Part shown: positions 5,875 through 8,652 of the stretch, piece by piece
How the letters are laid out: every line of letters begins with the position of its first letter
Position numbering within the stretch: position 1 is the stretch's first letter
Assembly (NCBI GenBank): GCA_040900215.1
Contig: JBBDZL010000004.1
Span: 1-8,652 of the forward strand
Direction of reading: 5' to 3'
DNA from: 9FT-COMBO-53-11 sp040900215
Lineage (GTDB): Bacteria > Patescibacteriota > WWE3 > 9FT-COMBO-53-11
DNA length: 8,652 bases
Notes under the pieces: model-generated
Databases searched by the model: none
The model's input: only the letters and a program-made list of their open reading frames with translations
What the model was told of the DNA's origin: nothing
Program-made: the position numbers and the translations under genes

Positions 5875-6612
5875 GACCAGGACCCTGCCATCTTAGAAGA
5901 GGCAAGAAGTGGGATGTCGGAAGCCGGATTAGGGAAGCAATTGGTTCTGGTTCAGGGGAACTTCCGGGAGATCGACCGGATTGCTAAGGAGGCCGGGTTC
6001 GTTCCGGCGGATGGAATTCTGCTGGACCTGGGCATCTCGACCTGGCACCTGAAGAAATCGGGGCGCGGGTTTTCTTTCCAGCAGGACGAGCCGCTGGATA
6101 TGCGCGCCGACCCGAATCTTAATGTCACCGCAGCTGATCTTCTGAATGGGTTAACAAGCTATGAACTGGAAGAACTTTTTCGAAAATATGGTGAAGAAGA
6201 GCGAGCTAAGCCGCTGGCTGCTTCTATTGTTCGCGCCCGTTCCTTAAAACCTTTTCGAACCACGACCGACTTAGTCGGGGTGGTGGAAAAGGTAATAAGG
6301 CGGGAAAAAATAAATCCGGCGACGAAGATCTTTCAAGCGCTCCGGATCGCAGTGAACGACGAAGTCGGGAACCTGCGATCCGTACTGCCCCGAGCGGTTG
6401 AGGTCTTAGGCGCAGGGGGTCGTTTGGTGGTGGTTTCCTTCCACTCGCTGGAGGACCGGGAAGTAAAGCGGTTCTTTCAGCAGATGGAGGAACAACAGCG
6501 GGGAACAATTTTGACCGAAAAACCCGTCACCGCCGCCGCGGCCGAACTGGCCCTAAATCCTCAAGCGCGTTCGGCGAAGTTGCGGGTGATTGAAAGATGG
6601 GAAAAATCTTAG
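5875..6612 (+). CDS. rsmH: 16S rRNA (cytosine1402-N4)-methyltransferase RsmH, 5' end lost in gap
   Basis: RsmH (MraW) uses S-adenosylmethionine to methylate N4 of C1402 in the ribosomal P-site region of 16S rRNA. The visible 245 residues start at DQDP, which corresponds to about residue 53 of E. coli RsmH, so the N-terminal part with the glycine-rich SAM-binding loop is missing. Family landmarks follow: DGILLDLGIS, GRGFSF, PLDMR, YGEEERAKPLAASIV, NPATKIFQALRIAVNDE, GGRLVVVSFHSLEDREVKRFF and a C-terminal NPQARSAKLRVIER. Position after mraZ is the standard dcw order. The stop TAG (6610-6612) lies inside the start of the next gene. Confidence 0.95.
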   Translation, partial: DQDPAILEEARSGMSEAGLGKQLVLVQGNFREIDRIAKEAGFVPADGILLDLGISTWHLKKSGRGFSFQQDEPLDMRADPNLNVTAADLLNGLTSYELEELFRKYGEEERAKPLAASIVRARSLKPFRTTTDLVGVVEKVIRREKINPATKIFQALRIAVNDEVGNLRSVLPRAVEVLGAGGRLVVVSFHSLEDREVKRFFQQMEEQQRGTILTEKPVTAAAAELALNPQARSAKLRVIERWEKS

Positions 6613-6863
6613 GAATTACAATTTTCTTACTGATAGTCTTAAACTTCTTCCTTAATAATTCATTGGTGGACAAGGGCCGGGAATTGAAAGATCTTCAAGC
6701 TCGGAAAGGGGCGTTGGAATCGCAATTGCGGGAATTGGATAACCAGATTGCCCAGGCTTCTGCGACGAGCACGATTCGGGAAGAGGCGCTCAAGATGGGG
6801 ATGGTGGTCGGTAAGCTCTACCCGCTTCCTCCCGTCCCGGTGGCTCTCGCTCCCCAGCCTTAA
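6597..6863 (+). CDS. FtsL/DivIC-like septum protein
   Basis: This 88-residue protein has a single transmembrane helix (about 3-20) with almost no cytoplasmic tail, then a predicted coiled coil (about 25-55, GRELKDLQARKGALESQLREL) and the short IREEALKMGMV motif (60-70) that resembles the end of FtsL/DivIC proteins, and a proline-rich tail. FtsL forms a complex with FtsB/DivIC and activates septal peptidoglycan synthesis by FtsW-FtsI. Overall similarity in this family is low, so the call rests on architecture and on the position between rsmH and ftsI, the usual place of ftsL. Its ATG overlaps the rsmH end by 16 nt and its TAA touches the ftsI ATG, so translation is probably coupled. Confidence 0.8.
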   Translation: MGKILGITIFLLIVLNFFLNNSLVDKGRELKDLQARKGALESQLRELDNQIAQASATSTIREEALKMGMVVGKLYPLPPVPVALAPQP

Positions 6864-8612
6864 ATGCTTTTTCGGCTGCGGATTGCTCTTTTCCTTTCCT
6901 TGGTTTTTTCCACCGCTTTGGTGGGAAAGCTTTTCTATCTTCAAGTGGTTAAAGGGAGCAGTTACCGAGCGATGGCCGAGAACCAGCGCAGCGTCACCTT
7001 TGAGGTTCCGGCCGAGCGGGGAAAGGTCTTCGCTTCCGGTGGGCTGCTGGTAACGAACGAAGAGGCCTATCGGGTGGTGGCGGATCCCCGGCTGATTGAT
7101 AATCCGAAGAAAACCGCCGAAGAAATCACCTCCATTCTCTTCGAGGACTCCCGTTTTTTGAGCTACAATCCGCTCCCTAGCGAATCGCCGGCGGCGGCCG
7201 GCGCGTCCAATTCGGAAAAGCTTTTCGTTGAGAAATTAACCGAACTCCTTTCCCTCAAAGACCGCTTAGGGGTGGATCTCGCCCGCAAGGTCCCCACGGC
7301 CCAGGTAGCAAAGATTAAGTCCTTGGGAGTTCCGGGTTTGGGATTCTATCCCGACAATCGCCGCTTCTATCCCGAAGGATCACTGGCGTCGTCTCTGTTG
7401 GGCTTTGTCGCTTTCAGCCAAGACGGCGAGCGCGGCTACAACGGCTTAGAGGGCTACTACGACGGGGACCTGCGGGGCCGGGACGGCAGCGTTCGGCGGG
7501 AGTACAACGATAAGAAAACCGAACCGATCCTGATCGGAGACTCGGCCGTGGTCGATCCCCAAAATGGCTCCGACCTCTATCTGACGATCAACCGAGGGGT
7601 CCAATCCATCCTGGAGCGCAAGATCGTTCAAGGGGTGAAGCGCTACGGGGCCAAGAGCGGGTCTTTCATCGTCTTGGATCCCGAGACCGGGTATGTGCTG
7701 GCGATGGGGAACTACCCCAGTTTTGATCCGGGAAACTTTAACTCCGCCAAAAAGGAGATGCGCAATCTGGGATTGGCGACAACCTATGAGCCGGGTTCGA
7801 TTATCAAGCCGATTACCGTCGCCGCCGGGCTGGACTCGGAGAAGATCAAGCCCGATTGGACCTTTGTGGACAGCGGCAAGATCAAGATCGGGATCTATTC
7901 GATCAACACCTGGGACGGGGAGCATTGGGGAAAGCAAAATCTGGTTCAACTGCTCCAGCGGTCAAACAACATCGGTTCGGCGAAGCTGGCGCTGGAGATT
8001 GGCCGAGAATCTCTTCGGAGCTACTTCTTGAACTTCGGCTTCGGCGAACAGACCGGGATTGATTTGGTTGGGGAGGAGGGCGGGCTAGTTAAGGACATTA
8101 AAGATTGGCGGGAGATTGATCTTGCCAACGCCGGCTTCGGCCAAGGGGTGGGGGTAACGGATCTGCAGATGGCCGCCGCCTTCGCGGCACTCGTCAACAA
8201 GGGGGTCTTGATGCAGCCCCAAGTGGTTGAGCGGATTGTCGGGCGGGACGGGCGGGTGGTTTCCTTTTCGCCCCAGCCGAACCGAATGGTGGTTTCCGAG
8301 CAGACGGCAACCACGGTGGTGAATATGCTAAGGGAAGCCGCGGTGGGGGGCGAATCGGCGGCCCTCAAGAATCTCCCGTACCGCGTCGCCGGTAAAACCG
8401 GAACGGCTGAGATCGCTAAGGGCGGGAGATATGATCCCAACAAGACCAACGCCACCTTCGTCGGCTTTCCTTTAAAGGACCGCTCTTTTGTGATGCTGAT
8501 TCGGCTGGAGGAGCCCTCCTCCTCCCCCTACGCCGCTTACACCGCAATGCCGCTTTGGGCGGAGGCCTTTAGGGAGATTGCTCCCTTATTTGGAATCAGT
8601 CCCGACAAATGA
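6864..8612 (+). CDS. ftsI: Septal peptidoglycan transpeptidase FtsI (PBP3, class B penicillin-binding protein)
   Basis: FtsI cross-links peptidoglycan at the division septum as a D,D-transpeptidase. The 582 residues start with one membrane helix (about 5-27), leaving the rest outside. The pedestal domain begins around VPAERGKVF (48-56) and contains LLGF and GYNGLEGYYD (191-200). The transpeptidase domain keeps all three active-site motifs: SIIK (Ser312 nucleophile, Lys315), SNN (367-369) and KTGT (511-514). The segment after RGKVF is ASGG where DRNG is usual. There is no PASTA domain. An alanine/serine-rich stretch (105-117) looks like a linker. The start directly abuts the ftsL-like stop (TAAATG), with no Shine-Dalgarno sequence. 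Position rather than sequence separates FtsI from PBP2/SpoVD types. Confidence 0.93.
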   Translation: MLFRLRIALFLSLVFSTALVGKLFYLQVVKGSSYRAMAENQRSVTFEVPAERGKVFASGGLLVTNEEAYRVVADPRLIDNPKKTAEEITSILFEDSRFLSYNPLPSESPAAAGASNSEKLFVEKLTELLSLKDRLGVDLARKVPTAQVAKIKSLGVPGLGFYPDNRRFYPEGSLASSLLGFVAFSQDGERGYNGLEGYYDGDLRGRDGSVRREYNDKKTEPILIGDSAVVDPQNGSDLYLTINRGVQSILERKIVQGVKRYGAKSGSFIVLDPETGYVLAMGNYPSFDPGNFNSAKKEMRNLGLATTYEPGSIIKPITVAAGLDSEKIKPDWTFVDSGKIKIGIYSINTWDGEHWGKQNLVQLLQRSNNIGSAKLALEIGRESLRSYFLNFGFGEQTGIDLVGEEGGLVKDIKDWREIDLANAGFGQGVGVTDLQMAAAFAALVNKGVLMQPQVVERIVGRDGRVVSFSPQPNRMVVSEQTATTVVNMLREAAVGGESAALKNLPYRVAGKTGTAEIAKGGRYDPNKTNATFVGFPLKDRSFVMLIRLEEPSSSPYAAYTAMPLWAEAFREIAPLFGISPDK

Positions 8613-8652
8613 GCGCAGCGAATTTGCTAGGTTTGCGAAGCAAGCCGTCCAA
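8609..8652 (+). CDS. Possible start of the next gene, truncated at window end
   Basis: An ATG at 8609 overlaps the ftsI stop as ATGA, a common arrangement for coupled genes, and the frame stays open for the remaining 14 codons (MSAANLLGLRSKPS). That is too short to identify. The GCGCAGCGAATTTGC and GCGAAGCAAG composition also resembles non-coding filler, so this may not be a gene. Confidence 0.25.
   Translation, partial: MSAANLLGLRSKPS

Noticed and set aside
1..8652. CRISPR array, tRNA or rRNA genes, transposase or toxin-antitoxin genes
   Set aside because: Reading both strands, I found no regularly spaced long repeats, cloverleaf pattern or matching protein motifs.

Overview
The window is one co-directional stretch (all genes on the + strand) that looks like a scaffold from a Patescibacteria/CPR-type bacterium. 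This is inference from several features together: a compact alpha2-type glycyl-tRNA synthetase, a large membrane-anchored DUF4012 protein, a YerC/TrpR-like regulator directly before mraZ, very short intergenic spacers, and start codons with almost no Shine-Dalgarno sequences. TGA is used as a stop at three gene ends, so the UGA-as-glycine code of Gracilibacteria/Absconditabacteria does not apply. I cannot assign a class from the sequence alone.

Layout. (1) 1-459: the 3' part of a polyprenyl-phosphate sugar-phosphate transferase that starts outside the window. (2) 460-600: a spacer with heptanucleotide repeats in opposite orientations, a REP-like hairpin and a perfect 22-bp palindrome. (3) 601-4697: a likely operon of the DUF4012 surface protein, recO (DNA repair) and glyS (glycyl-tRNA synthetase), with gaps of 33 and 29 bp. 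(4) 4698-4821: a spacer with a promoter whose -10 lies inside a perfect 24-bp palindrome, driving a TrpR-like HTH protein (4822-5226). (5) 5227-5394: three successive hairpins, then a promoter overlapped by four 10-bp-periodic AGTGG boxes that match the expected architecture of an MraZ operator. (6) 5395-8612: the start of a division and cell wall (dcw) cluster, mraZ - rsmH - ftsL-like - ftsI, with overlapping or abutting genes. A possible next gene overlaps the ftsI stop.

A run of exactly 100 N (5775-5874) removes the end of mraZ and the start of rsmH. Because reading through the N run happens to stay in frame, it creates a false mraZ-rsmH fusion. The missing protein ends need more than 100 nt, so the gap length is probably a placeholder.

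Functionally the window joins envelope building (sugar transferase, DUF4012 protein) to septal peptidoglycan synthesis (FtsL, FtsI) and its regulator (MraZ), with housekeeping repair and translation genes between. I see no CRISPR array, RNA gene, transposase or defence system. The most interesting signals are regulatory and repeat-related: the 24-bp palindrome at the TrpR-like gene, the MraZ box array, and a heptamer repeat tract read through as part of the glyS coding sequence.
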